From Paracidovorax valerianellae (lineage in GTDB: Bacteria > Pseudomonadota > Gammaproteobacteria > Burkholderiales > Burkholderiaceae_C): a stretch of 64,000 nt of DNA. Below are positions 46,475 to 53,576 of the stretch, piece by piece (positions within the stretch are counted from its first letter, which is position 1; the number at the start of each line of letters is the position of its first letter). The stretch lies in assembly GCF_900102625.1 (NCBI RefSeq), contig NZ_FMZC01000010.1:1-64000 (forward strand). Direction: 5' to 3'. A program made the translations under genes and the position numbers. The notes under the pieces are model-generated. The model made no database searches, was not told the DNA's origin, and saw only the letters and a program-made list of their open reading frames with translations.

Positions 46475-47481
46475 CGGCCGAGGTCCGCCGCGCACGGCAG
46501 GTACAGGCCTTCGTCGGTGGTCAGGGACTGCGCCGCCAGCACGGCACGCAGTGTGGCGCGGGCCACGGCTTCGGCCGCCATGGTGGCCAGCACCAGCATG
46601 CCGGCGTGGCGGCCCGAGGCGCCGGTGGCCAGGGCGAACAGCGTGTCGCCGTCCAGCTGGGTGTGCACGGGGTTGATGCTGCGCGCCAGCCCGTCGTGCC
46701 CCGACAGTGCCAGGCGCTGTGCCTGGGCCTTGGTCAGCACGGCGTCGGTGGCGATCACGCCGATGGTGGTGTTGGTGCCGGGCAGCACGCTGACGGGCGG
46801 CACGCCGCCCAGCAGCGCACGGCGGGTGTCCATGAGGCGCTGCCCGTCTTCGGTGCGCGCGCCGGCCACGGGGCGGGCGGTGTTCGGGTCGATCACGTCG
46901 CCCACGGCATTGCAGGCGATGAGCGCGCCGACGGTGATTCCGTCCAGCGACACCGAGGCCGTGCCGATGCCGCCCTTCATGGCGCGCCCGATGCCGAAGA
47001 GCTTGCCCACCGCGGCCCCCGTGCCCGCGCCCACGTTGCCCTCCGCCGGATCAGCGCGCGACGCGGCGGCGCAGGCCGCATAGCCGGCGGCGGCATCGGG
47101 GCGGATGTGCATGTCGCCCACCAGCAGGTCGAACAGCACGGCGGCGGGCACGATGGGCAGGCGGCCGACCGACACGTCCAGCCCCACGCCGCGCTCTTCC
47201 AGCCAGCGCACGGCGCCGGTGGCGGCCTCCAGCCCCCAGGCGCTGCCGCCCGCGAGCACGATGGCGTGCACTTTCTCGACCAGGTTGGAGGGCGCGAGCA
47301 GGTCGGTCTCGCGCGTGCCGGGCGCTGCGCCCCGCACGTCAACGCCGCCCACGGCGCCCTCGCGGGCCATGATGACGGTGCAGCCCGTCGGGCGGCGGGC
47401 GTCGGTGTGGTGGCCGACCTCGATGCCCGCCACGCGGGTGATGCTGCCGGCGTCGCTGGCCAAACGGGATGCTGGGGTCAT
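46471..47481 (-). CDS. P1 family peptidase (DmpA/S58-like)
   Basis: 336 residues. The family N-terminus (ITRVAGIEVGHHTDARRPTG followed by CTVI) is typical, along with DVRGAAPGTRETDLL, HAIVLAGGSAWGLEAATGAV and the self-cleavage region MKGGIGTASVSLDG, where the new N-terminal nucleophile would be Thr or Ser. DmpA-type proteins are N-terminal-nucleophile aminopeptidases acting on D-amino-acid or beta-peptides. It is translationally coupled to the TAXI gene by a 4-base overlap. The two may serve uptake and cleavage of one substrate. Confidence 0.85.
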   Translation of the reverse strand: MTPASRLASDAGSITRVAGIEVGHHTDARRPTGCTVIMAREGAVGGVDVRGAAPGTRETDLLAPSNLVEKVHAIVLAGGSAWGLEAATGAVRWLEERGVGLDVSVGRLPIVPAAVLFDLLVGDMHIRPDAAAGYAACAAASRADPAEGNVGAGTGAAVGKLFGIGRAMKGGIGTASVSLDGITVGALIACNAVGDVIDPNTARPVAGARTEDGQRLMDTRRALLGGVPPVSVLPGTNTTIGVIATDAVLTKAQAQRLALSGHDGLARSINPVHTQLDGDTLFALATGASGRHAGMLVLATMAAEAVARATLRAVLAAQSLTTDEGLYLPCAADLGR

Positions 47482-47515
47482 ATGGGCGGCGATTATGGCG
47501 CCGCGCCGCCGGCCT

Positions 47516-47944
47516 TCAGCGCTCGGCCTCGATGCGGGTGATGACGAGCGCGCCGCGCTGGTCCTCCGCGCGAAAGCGCACCGGCGTGCCGGGCGTGAGC
47601 GCCAGGGCCGGGTTCGGGGCCTGCAGGCGGAACACCATCGTCATGGGCGGCATGGCGAGATTCTTGAGCTCGCCGTGGCGCAGCGTGAGCTTGCCCGCCG
47701 ACGGGTCCCAGCGCACGACTTCGCCACGAGCGAGTTCGGTGTCCGGCGCGGAAGGCGAAGGGGTTGCTGAAGCAGCCTGGTCGGCCGTGTCCGCAGCCGG
47801 TTGCCCGGCTTGCCCGCCGTGATTGCCGTGATCGCCATGCGTGCCGTGCCCCGATGCCCCGTGCGACGACGCGTGCGCGGCGATCGATCCTGCCAGCGCG
47901 AGGAATAGGGCGGCGATGCTTAAAGGAGAAAGTCGGTGGGTCAT
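47516..47944 (-). CDS. Periplasmic copper-binding protein, CusF-like
   Basis: 142 residues from ATG 47944 (ATGA overlap with the DUF411 gene). A signal peptide (LSIAALFLALAGSIAAHA) is followed by a His/Gly-rich metal stretch (HGASGHGTHGDHGNHGG) and a CusF-type OB domain at about 72-140 with VVRWDPSAGKLTLRHGEL and the methionine pair in NLAMPPMTMVF. CusF binds Cu(I)/Ag(I) by His, Met and Trp and delivers it to efflux pumps. It is the last gene of the copper cluster 52562-47516. Confidence 0.9.
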   Translation of the reverse strand: MTHRLSPLSIAALFLALAGSIAAHASSHGASGHGTHGDHGNHGGQAGQPAADTADQAASATPSPSAPDTELARGEVVRWDPSAGKLTLRHGELKNLAMPPMTMVFRLQAPNPALALTPGTPVRFRAEDQRGALVITRIEAER

Positions 47945-48480
47945 GCGGGTTCCTTGGAGGGTTGGGGATGGCGGCTGAAGACGCGCGTGCTGCCGCCGCC
48001 GTGCGCGACGAGCAGCACTTCGTACGGGTCTTGCCGGCCGCCGTAGAAGGCGCCGTCCATGCCCGGCGAGCCCACCGGCATGCCGGGCACGGCCAGGCCC
48101 AGGGCCTTGGGTTTCTCGCGCAGCAGGCGCCGCACGTCCGCCGCCGGCACGTGGCCTTCGATCAGGTAACCGCCCACCAGCGCGGTATGGCAGGAGCCCA
48201 GCTTCTGCGGCAGCCCCAGCCGGCCGCGCACGGCTGCGTTGCCCGTGTCGTGCACGGTGGCGCGAAAGCCGTTGGCCTGCATGTGGTCCACCCAGTCCTG
48301 GCAGCAGCCGCAATTCGGGTCTTTCCAGACTTCGATCGCGATGAGCTGCGGGTCGGCGGCCAAGGCCGGCCAGGGCACGGCGGCGGCGGCGACGCCCAGG
48401 GCTGCCAGGCCCCGAAGCGCCTGCCGGCGCGAGGGAGAAGACGAGCGGTGGTCGCCAGCGGGTGTGTCGATGGGGTTCAT
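47941..48480 (-). CDS. DUF411 copper-resistance-associated protein
   Basis: 179 residues. It has a Tat-like signal (SRRQALRGLAALGVAAAA) and the DUF411 motif VWKDPNCGCCQDWVDHMQAN, with paired cysteines resembling a thioredoxin-like or metal-binding site, plus SCHTALVGGYLIEGHVPAAD, LRKPKALGLAVPGMPVGSPG. DUF411 genes sit in copper/silver resistance loci; the protein probably binds metal in the periplasm, exact role unknown. The C-terminus is longer than the core domain. It overlaps the CusF gene by four bases. Confidence 0.9.
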   Translation of the reverse strand: MNPIDTPAGDHRSSSPSRRQALRGLAALGVAAAAVPWPALAADPQLIAIEVWKDPNCGCCQDWVDHMQANGFRATVHDTGNAAVRGRLGLPQKLGSCHTALVGGYLIEGHVPAADVRRLLREKPKALGLAVPGMPVGSPGMDGAFYGGRQDPYEVLLVAHGGGSTRVFSRHPQPSKEPA

Positions 48481-48632
48481 GGTCGGTTTCCTTTCAGGTC
48501 AAACACTCGGCAAAAGAACGTGGAGAGGGCGCGGTGGCAGAGCGGGCGCGCGGTCGCGGTCGGCAGCGCTGCGCCGTTCTGCACCGTGCCGCGGCGATTC
48601 GGAGAACCCCCGCAGGGGTTTGAATGAAAAGT

Positions 48633-48680
48633 GCCTCCAGCGCATATTCCCCTATGGAGAGTAGCTATCAAATCAATAGC
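48633..48680 (+). repeat. Dispersed extragenic repeat, copy d
   Basis: GCCTCCAGCGCATAT, a diverged centre, then AGCTAT-CAAATCA-ATAGC. It lies 26 bases downstream of the minus-strand oxidase stop and splits the copper cluster between the oxidase and DUF411 genes. Confidence 0.8.
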
Positions 48681-48705
48681 GTTCTGAGAATTGCCCATGT
48701 CGTGC

Positions 48706-50121
48706 TCAGTGCGCATGGCTCTGGCCGCCCGGGCCCGGCTTGCGGACGTTGGCAGCGCCTTCGTGCGGTGCAGCGCTCGACGGGGGCGCGGACGGCGCGG
48801 CCGGTGCCGGCGGCAAATCGGCCGGCGCGCCCTGCCATTCGAAGGCCCGGGTGCCGGGCGGCTGCACGTAGTCGCCGGGGTCGCGCCAGTCGCCGGCCGC
48901 CAGGTGGTCGCGCACCTTGAGCACGCTGAACATGCCGCCCATCTCCAGCGGTCCGTAGGGGCCGGTGCCGGTCATCATGGGCAGGGTGTTTTCGGGCAGG
49001 GGCATTTCCATGGCGCCCATGTCGGCCATGCCGCGCTCGCCCATCACCATGTAGTCGGGCACGATCTTCTGGATCTTGCCCACCAGGCCGCTGTGGTCCA
49101 CGCCGATCATGGTGGGCACGTCGTGCCCCATGGCGCCCATGGTGTGGTGGCTCTTGTGGCAGTGCACGGCCCAGTCGCCGGGCTCGTCGGCGATGAACTC
49201 GATCTGCCGCATCTGGCCCACCGCCACGTCGGTGGTCACCTCGGGCCAGCGCGCGCTGCGCGGCACGGCGCCGCCATCGGTGCCGGTCACCTCGAACTCA
49301 TGCCCGTGGATATGGATGGGGTGGTTGGTCATGGTGAGGTTGCCCACGCGCACCCGTACCCGGTCGCCGCGCCGCGCCACGAGCGGGCTGATGGCGGGGA
49401 ACACACGGCTGTTCCAGGCCCAGATGTTGAAGTCGGTCATCTCGTTCACGCGCGGCGTGCGCGTGCCGGCCTCGACCGCGAACGCGTTGAGCAGGAAGGC
49501 GTAGTCGCGGTCCGCCGTGTCGATCAGCGGGTGCCGCCCGCGCGCATCCAGCCGCGGGTGGGTGATCCACAGGCCCATCAGGCCCATGGCCATCTGCGTC
49601 ATCTCGTCGGCGTGCGGGTGGTACATGAAGGTGCCGGGGCGCCGCGCGGTGAACTCGTACACGAAGGTCTTGCCCGCCGGAATGGCCGGCTGGTTCAGGC
49701 CAGAGACGCCGTCCATGCCGTTGGGCAGCCGCTGGCCGTGCCAGTGCACGCTGGTGTGCTCCGGCAGGCGGTTGGTGACGAAGATGCGCACGCGGTCGCC
49801 CTCGACCACCTCGATCGTCGGGCCCGGGCTCTGTCCGTTATAGCCCCACAGCTTGACCATGAAGCCGGGTGCGAACTCCCGCACCACCGGTTCGGCGACG
49901 AGGTGGAACTCCTTCACGCCGGCGTTCATGCGCCAGGGCAGGCTCCAGCCGTTCAGGGTGACGACCGGGCGGAACGGCCGGCCGGTGGGCGGGGCGGGTG
50001 GCACGGCGGTATCGGCCGAGCCCTGCTGCGGGATTTCGGGCAGGGCGGCCAGGGCGGCGCGGCCCACGGAAGCGGCGGCCACGGCCGTGGCGGCGCCGGA
50101 AAAGAAATGGCGGCGTTGCAT
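48706..50121 (-). CDS. Multicopper oxidase, copper-tolerance type
   Basis: 471 residues with a Tat signal (MQRRHFFSGAATAVAAA). The copper-ligand motifs are complete: HWHG at 126-129, HPH at 168-170, NHPIHIHGHEF and HCHKSHHTM. The C-terminal region is rich in Met and His (MVMGERGMADMGAMEMPLPE), as in CueO/CopA oxidases that convert Cu(I) to the less toxic Cu(II) in the periplasm. The stop of the TolC gene and this ATG are one base apart (TGA-C-ATG), so they are co-translated. Confidence 0.92.
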   Translation of the reverse strand: MQRRHFFSGAATAVAAASVGRAALAALPEIPQQGSADTAVPPAPPTGRPFRPVVTLNGWSLPWRMNAGVKEFHLVAEPVVREFAPGFMVKLWGYNGQSPGPTIEVVEGDRVRIFVTNRLPEHTSVHWHGQRLPNGMDGVSGLNQPAIPAGKTFVYEFTARRPGTFMYHPHADEMTQMAMGLMGLWITHPRLDARGRHPLIDTADRDYAFLLNAFAVEAGTRTPRVNEMTDFNIWAWNSRVFPAISPLVARRGDRVRVRVGNLTMTNHPIHIHGHEFEVTGTDGGAVPRSARWPEVTTDVAVGQMRQIEFIADEPGDWAVHCHKSHHTMGAMGHDVPTMIGVDHSGLVGKIQKIVPDYMVMGERGMADMGAMEMPLPENTLPMMTGTGPYGPLEMGGMFSVLKVRDHLAAGDWRDPGDYVQPPGTRAFEWQGAPADLPPAPAAPSAPPSSAAPHEGAANVRKPGPGGQSHAH

Positions 50122-50122
50122 G

Positions 50123-51562
50123 TCAGTGGCCTTGCGATGGGGGGTTGGCGGCGCGGCCGGTGGCGGCGCCGGTCAGGGAAGCGGCGGTGCCGCCGGAGGT
50201 GCCGGCCAGCGCCAGTTGCAGGTCGGCTTCGGCCAGCCAGAAGTCGCGCTGGGCCTGCAGCGCATCGGCCACGGCCTGGCTGCTGGCGCGGGCCTCGGCC
50301 AGCAGTTGCCACACGCTGGCGAGCATGCCGTTGTAGCGCAGGGTGGTTTCTTCGCTGATGAAGCGGCGCAGCGGCACGACCTCGTCGCGCTGCTGGCGCG
50401 CCAGGTCGTAGGCGGTGCGGTAGCCCAGCCAGGCGGTGCGTGCCTCGGCGCGGGCGCGCAGGGCCACGTCCTGCAACTGTGCGGCGCTCTGCAGCGTGCG
50501 GCCCCGCGCCTGGGACCGCGCGGCGCCGCCCCAGTCGAACAGGGGCACGGCCAGTTCGACCTCCCAGCCGCGCTTGATGTCGGCATGGCCGGTATCGCGC
50601 TCGGTCGTGGTGTTGCGGGTGTACGCCAGGCCAATGTCGCCGGCCCATTGCGCCACGCCGGCAAAGCCTTCGGTGTCGGCCACGCGGTCCAGGTCGAGCC
50701 GTGCGGCGCGCACGTCCAGCCGCTCGCGCAGCGCACGGGCCTCGATGCCTTCGCTGGCCTCCGGCACTGTCGGCAGGGCGGGCAGCCGGTCGGGCAGCGT
50801 GTAGCGCGCCTCTGCGCCCCACAGGCCCATCAGCCGCGACAGCTGCTCGCGCTCGGTGGCGGCGGCCAGCCGCGCGCGGGCCAGCTGGGCGGCGCTGTCG
50901 GCCAGCAGGGCCTGTTCGCGCGCCTGCTGCAGGCGGCTCCAGTTGCCGACGCGGGCCATGCGGCGTGCCAGTTCGGCGCCGGCTTCGGCGGCCTCGTGCA
51001 TGCGCTCCTGCGTGGTGGCCACCTGCTCGGCCGTGACGGCGCGCAGCCAGGCACGGCGCGTGTCGAACGAAAGGCGCACCACGTCCTGCGCGGCGTCCAG
51101 CGTGGCCTGTTCCATCTGCTGGCCCTGCCAGCGCGTGCGCCAGGGCAGGGTGACGAGGTCGATCAGCCCCATGCCCAGCGTGCGCTCGGTCTCGCGCTCG
51201 TGCCCGCTGCGAAAGCGCCCCAGCGTCAACGTGGGGTTGGGCAGCGTGAGCGCCTGCACGCGCTGCGCATCGGCCACGCCCAGCGCGGCCAGCCGCGCCT
51301 GCAGGCCCGGGTTGCGCAGCAGCGCGATGCGCACGGCGGCATCCGCCGACAGCGGCGCGTCCAGCCATTGCGCCACGGCGGTATCGGCCTGCTCGTGTGC
51401 GGCAGGGTCAGTGGAGGGCAACGCAGGTGCGGCCACGCCGGCCGTGCGGCCATCGGCCAGGGCTTGCACATTGCCGCGCAGCCCGTCGGGCGCCACGCTC
51501 GCGCAGCCGGCCAACAGCAGGGCTGCGGCCAGCGCGCCCAGGGATCTGGCAGGCGCGGTCAT
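50123..51562 (-). CDS. TolC-family outer-membrane efflux lipoprotein (CusC-like)
   Basis: 479 residues from ATG 51562. The lipobox is LLLAGCAS (cysteine at about 19). Two TolC-type repeats follow, with coiled-coil helices (WSRLQQAREQALLADSAAQL, LRARAEARTAWLGYRTAYDL) and the porin strand AVPLFDWGGAARSQARGR. It forms the outer channel of a tripartite pump. No inner-membrane RND protein or adaptor is in the window, so it must pair with partners elsewhere or have another role in the copper cluster. Confidence 0.9.
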   Translation of the reverse strand: MTAPARSLGALAAALLLAGCASVAPDGLRGNVQALADGRTAGVAAPALPSTDPAAHEQADTAVAQWLDAPLSADAAVRIALLRNPGLQARLAALGVADAQRVQALTLPNPTLTLGRFRSGHERETERTLGMGLIDLVTLPWRTRWQGQQMEQATLDAAQDVVRLSFDTRRAWLRAVTAEQVATTQERMHEAAEAGAELARRMARVGNWSRLQQAREQALLADSAAQLARARLAAATEREQLSRLMGLWGAEARYTLPDRLPALPTVPEASEGIEARALRERLDVRAARLDLDRVADTEGFAGVAQWAGDIGLAYTRNTTTERDTGHADIKRGWEVELAVPLFDWGGAARSQARGRTLQSAAQLQDVALRARAEARTAWLGYRTAYDLARQQRDEVVPLRRFISEETTLRYNGMLASVWQLLAEARASSQAVADALQAQRDFWLAEADLQLALAGTSGGTAASLTGAATGRAANPPSQGH

Positions 51563-51918
51563 GGCGCCCCCCGGGCCGGCAGCGGGGCCGGGGCATGGTG
51601 GTGTGCGCCATGGCCTGGCGCGGCGGGTGGCTTGGCCTGGCCCGTGTGCGCCTCCCACGCCACGATGTCGGCATGGCCGCGCGGTGTGGCGGCGACGGCG
51701 TCATTCGCTTCGCGCCAGGGAATGGACTTGGCGTCCAGCGGCGAGGGGCTTGCCGGGACGCTGCGATGGGCCAGCGGGGCTGCCGCTACCTGTGGATCGG
51801 AGGCGGACGACGGCGCCTGGGCCATGGCGTGCCACGCCTGGAACAGAGCGGTGCCGATCAGGGCGCCGCGCAGCAGCGTACGAAAGGAAAAAAGGAAACG
51901 GGACGAGGGGGCGCGCAC
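51559..51918 (-). CDS. Small exported protein of the copper cluster, unrecognised
   Basis: 119 residues if the GTG at 51918 is the start (AAGAGA site 7 bases before). This gives a signal peptide (FRTLLRGALIGTALFQAWHA-MAQA). The mature part has ANDAVAATPRGHADIVAWEA and a His-rich end, GHGAHHHAPAPLPARGA. Its stop overlaps the TolC start by four bases. His-rich tails in such loci suggest metal binding, by inference. No ATG gives a signal peptide, and a longer upstream frame would overlap the next gene. Confidence 0.6.
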   Translation of the reverse strand: MRAPSSRFLFSFRTLLRGALIGTALFQAWHAMAQAPSSASDPQVAAAPLAHRSVPASPSPLDAKSIPWREANDAVAATPRGHADIVAWEAHTGQAKPPAAPGHGAHHHAPAPLPARGAP

Positions 51919-52013
51919 GGCGATCTCTTGAGCAAAGGCGGAAACAACGGCCGCAGGCCCGCGCGCAGCCGGGGGCTGGCGCGGATTTGCGGACGCACTT
52001 CGGGCGTCAGGGC

Positions 52014-52562
52014 TCAGGAAATGGGTGGCTTGATGGCCTGCTCGGCCAGGGCGCTGGCGAAGCGGCGCTCTGCCATCGGCAGCGGCGCGCGGGGCAGCGC
52101 AGGGCGGCTCGGGTCCGCCAGCGCAGGGGTCAGCATGGCCGAGTGGCAGATGCCGCAGGCCGAGCAACCGCCGTCGTGCGCATAGGTGCTGGGGTGCGAG
52201 GCGGCGCCGCAATCGCTGCCCTGCGCGGGTGCTGGAGTGGCTTGCCCGTGGCAGGGAGGTTGCCATGAGGACATCGGCGATGCCTCGGAGGGTTCGGCGT
52301 GCAGGGCGTGGCCTGCGGAAACTTCAGGGGCTTCAGGCGTGTGTGGGTGAGTGCCGTGGTCCGTACCCGCTGCGTGGTCCGCGAACTCCTGAAAGGCTTC
52401 ACCGTGTTGATCCAAGGCGGTGGGCAGTCCGTGGGCCTCTGGTGCGTGGGCCATGTGCATCGCCGCGCCCGCCGGCATCACGATGCCGGCCGCCATCGCA
52501 TTGCCCGCCAGGCCCCGCAGGGCCATGAGCACGATGAGAAAGAGGAACATGCCGCAGCGCAT
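52014..52562 (-). CDS. His/Cys-rich exported protein, DUF2946-like
   Basis: 182 residues from ATG 52562. The N-terminal hydrophobic segment (MFLFLIVLMALRGLAGNAMA) is followed by many His and Met residues (HMAHAPEAHG, DHGTHPHTPEAP) and the cysteine cluster CSACGICHSAM near residue 140, which resembles the DUF2946 C-x-x-C end. First gene of the copper cluster, 95 bases upstream of the small GTG-start gene. Periplasmic copper binding is inferred. The start could instead be the Met four codons later. Confidence 0.65.
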   Translation of the reverse strand: MRCGMFLFLIVLMALRGLAGNAMAAGIVMPAGAAMHMAHAPEAHGLPTALDQHGEAFQEFADHAAGTDHGTHPHTPEAPEVSAGHALHAEPSEASPMSSWQPPCHGQATPAPAQGSDCGAASHPSTYAHDGGCSACGICHSAMLTPALADPSRPALPRAPLPMAERRFASALAEQAIKPPIS

Positions 52563-52624
52563 GGGGAGGAATGATAGCCCCGGGCCCCGAGAGTTCCGAG
52601 CTGCGGCCCCGGCCCGCGACAGGG

Positions 52625-53251
52625 TTACATGGCCATGTAGCGCCCCGGCCGGTGGTTCATCGCCACGACCAGGTTGAGCGCCACAGCGCCCGCGATGGAC
52701 CACAGCACGCGCATGGGATCGACCGTGAACAGGGCCAGCAGCACGATGCAGCAGTCCACCGCCATCTGCACCTTGCCCGCGCGCCAGCCGTAGCGATCCT
52801 GCAGGTACAGCGCCAGGATGCCCATGCCGCCCAGGCTGCACCGGTGGCGGAACAGCACCAGGAAACCCGTGCCGGTGATCAGCCCGCCCGCCACCGCCGC
52901 GTACAGCGGCTGCAGCGCGACGAACTGCATCAGCCCCGCCTGTGCCTCGGTCAGCGCCGACAGCAGCAGCACGGCCACGAACGTCTTCAGCGTGAAGTTG
53001 CGCCCCATCTTTCGCCACGCCAGCCAGTAAAACGGCAGGTTGAGCAGGAAGAAGAGCTTGCCGAAGCCCATGTCGGTGGCGTAGTGCAGCAAAAACGCCA
53101 GCCCGGCGGTGCCGCCCGTGAGCAGGCCGGCGCTGCCGAAAAAGCCCACGCCCACCGAGATGAGCAGCACGCCCGTGAAGAGGGCCGCGGTGTCCTCGGT
53201 GGCGGAATGGGGAACCATGGTCGGCAGGGAAGTCGGGGAAGGGGTGCTCAT
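52625..53251 (-). CDS. YitT family membrane protein
   Basis: 208 residues with about five to six membrane helices (TGVLLISVGVGFFGSAGLLT, FLLNLPFYWLAWR, ITGTGFLVLFRHRCSLGGMG, CCIVLLALFTV). GLLTGGTAGLAFLLHYATDM and the RHRCSLGGMGILALYLQDRY segment are the YitT signature. Function unknown for the family. It lacks the cytosolic C-terminal domain of longer members. It lies upstream of the copper cluster on the same strand, 62 bases from the DUF2946-like gene; a link to metal handling is unproven. Confidence 0.85.
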   Translation of the reverse strand: MSTPSPTSLPTMVPHSATEDTAALFTGVLLISVGVGFFGSAGLLTGGTAGLAFLLHYATDMGFGKLFFLLNLPFYWLAWRKMGRNFTLKTFVAVLLLSALTEAQAGLMQFVALQPLYAAVAGGLITGTGFLVLFRHRCSLGGMGILALYLQDRYGWRAGKVQMAVDCCIVLLALFTVDPMRVLWSIAGAVALNLVVAMNHRPGRYMAM

Positions 53252-53543
53252 GCGAGAAGGGCGAGGGAAGGCGGCGTATGCCGGGACTCGGCGACGTTGA
53301 AAGATCGCGGTCCGGCGCCAGTCAGAAGGTGGGCGAATTTTAGAGGGGCGTCAACCCTTGGATTACCCCACACGCCGCCCCGCCCGGCAGCGAATGTGCG
53401 AAGCGCCGCATGCCCGTCGCGAAAACGGCTGCGAACTCGAATGCGCCGGTGGGCCCCGCCGCCGGCGCAGGCCTTGCCGGTCGGTGCGCACCCGGCAGGC
53501 CGCCTTCAAGAATTTTGGCGAAAAATGGCCTGCACCGCCGTAT
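53252..53543. other. Intergenic region between YitT gene and the metal ATPase gene
   Basis: 292 bases with no gene; with the repeat that follows, the gap to the ATPase stop is 310 bases. No clear promoter or operator was seen. The sequence is GC-rich and of ordinary composition. Confidence 0.4.
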
Positions 53544-53576
53544 CTATTGCGCTGGTAGCTATTATTTTGATAGCGA
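53544..53576. repeat. Dispersed extragenic repeat, variant copy e, overlapping the ATPase stop
   Basis: ATTGCGCTGG followed by an AGCTATT-ATTTTG-ATAGCG hairpin. The GCGCTGG block is inverted relative to the hairpin when compared with other copies. The last three codons (L, S, K) and TAA of the metal ATPase gene lie inside the hairpin. Confidence 0.65.
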
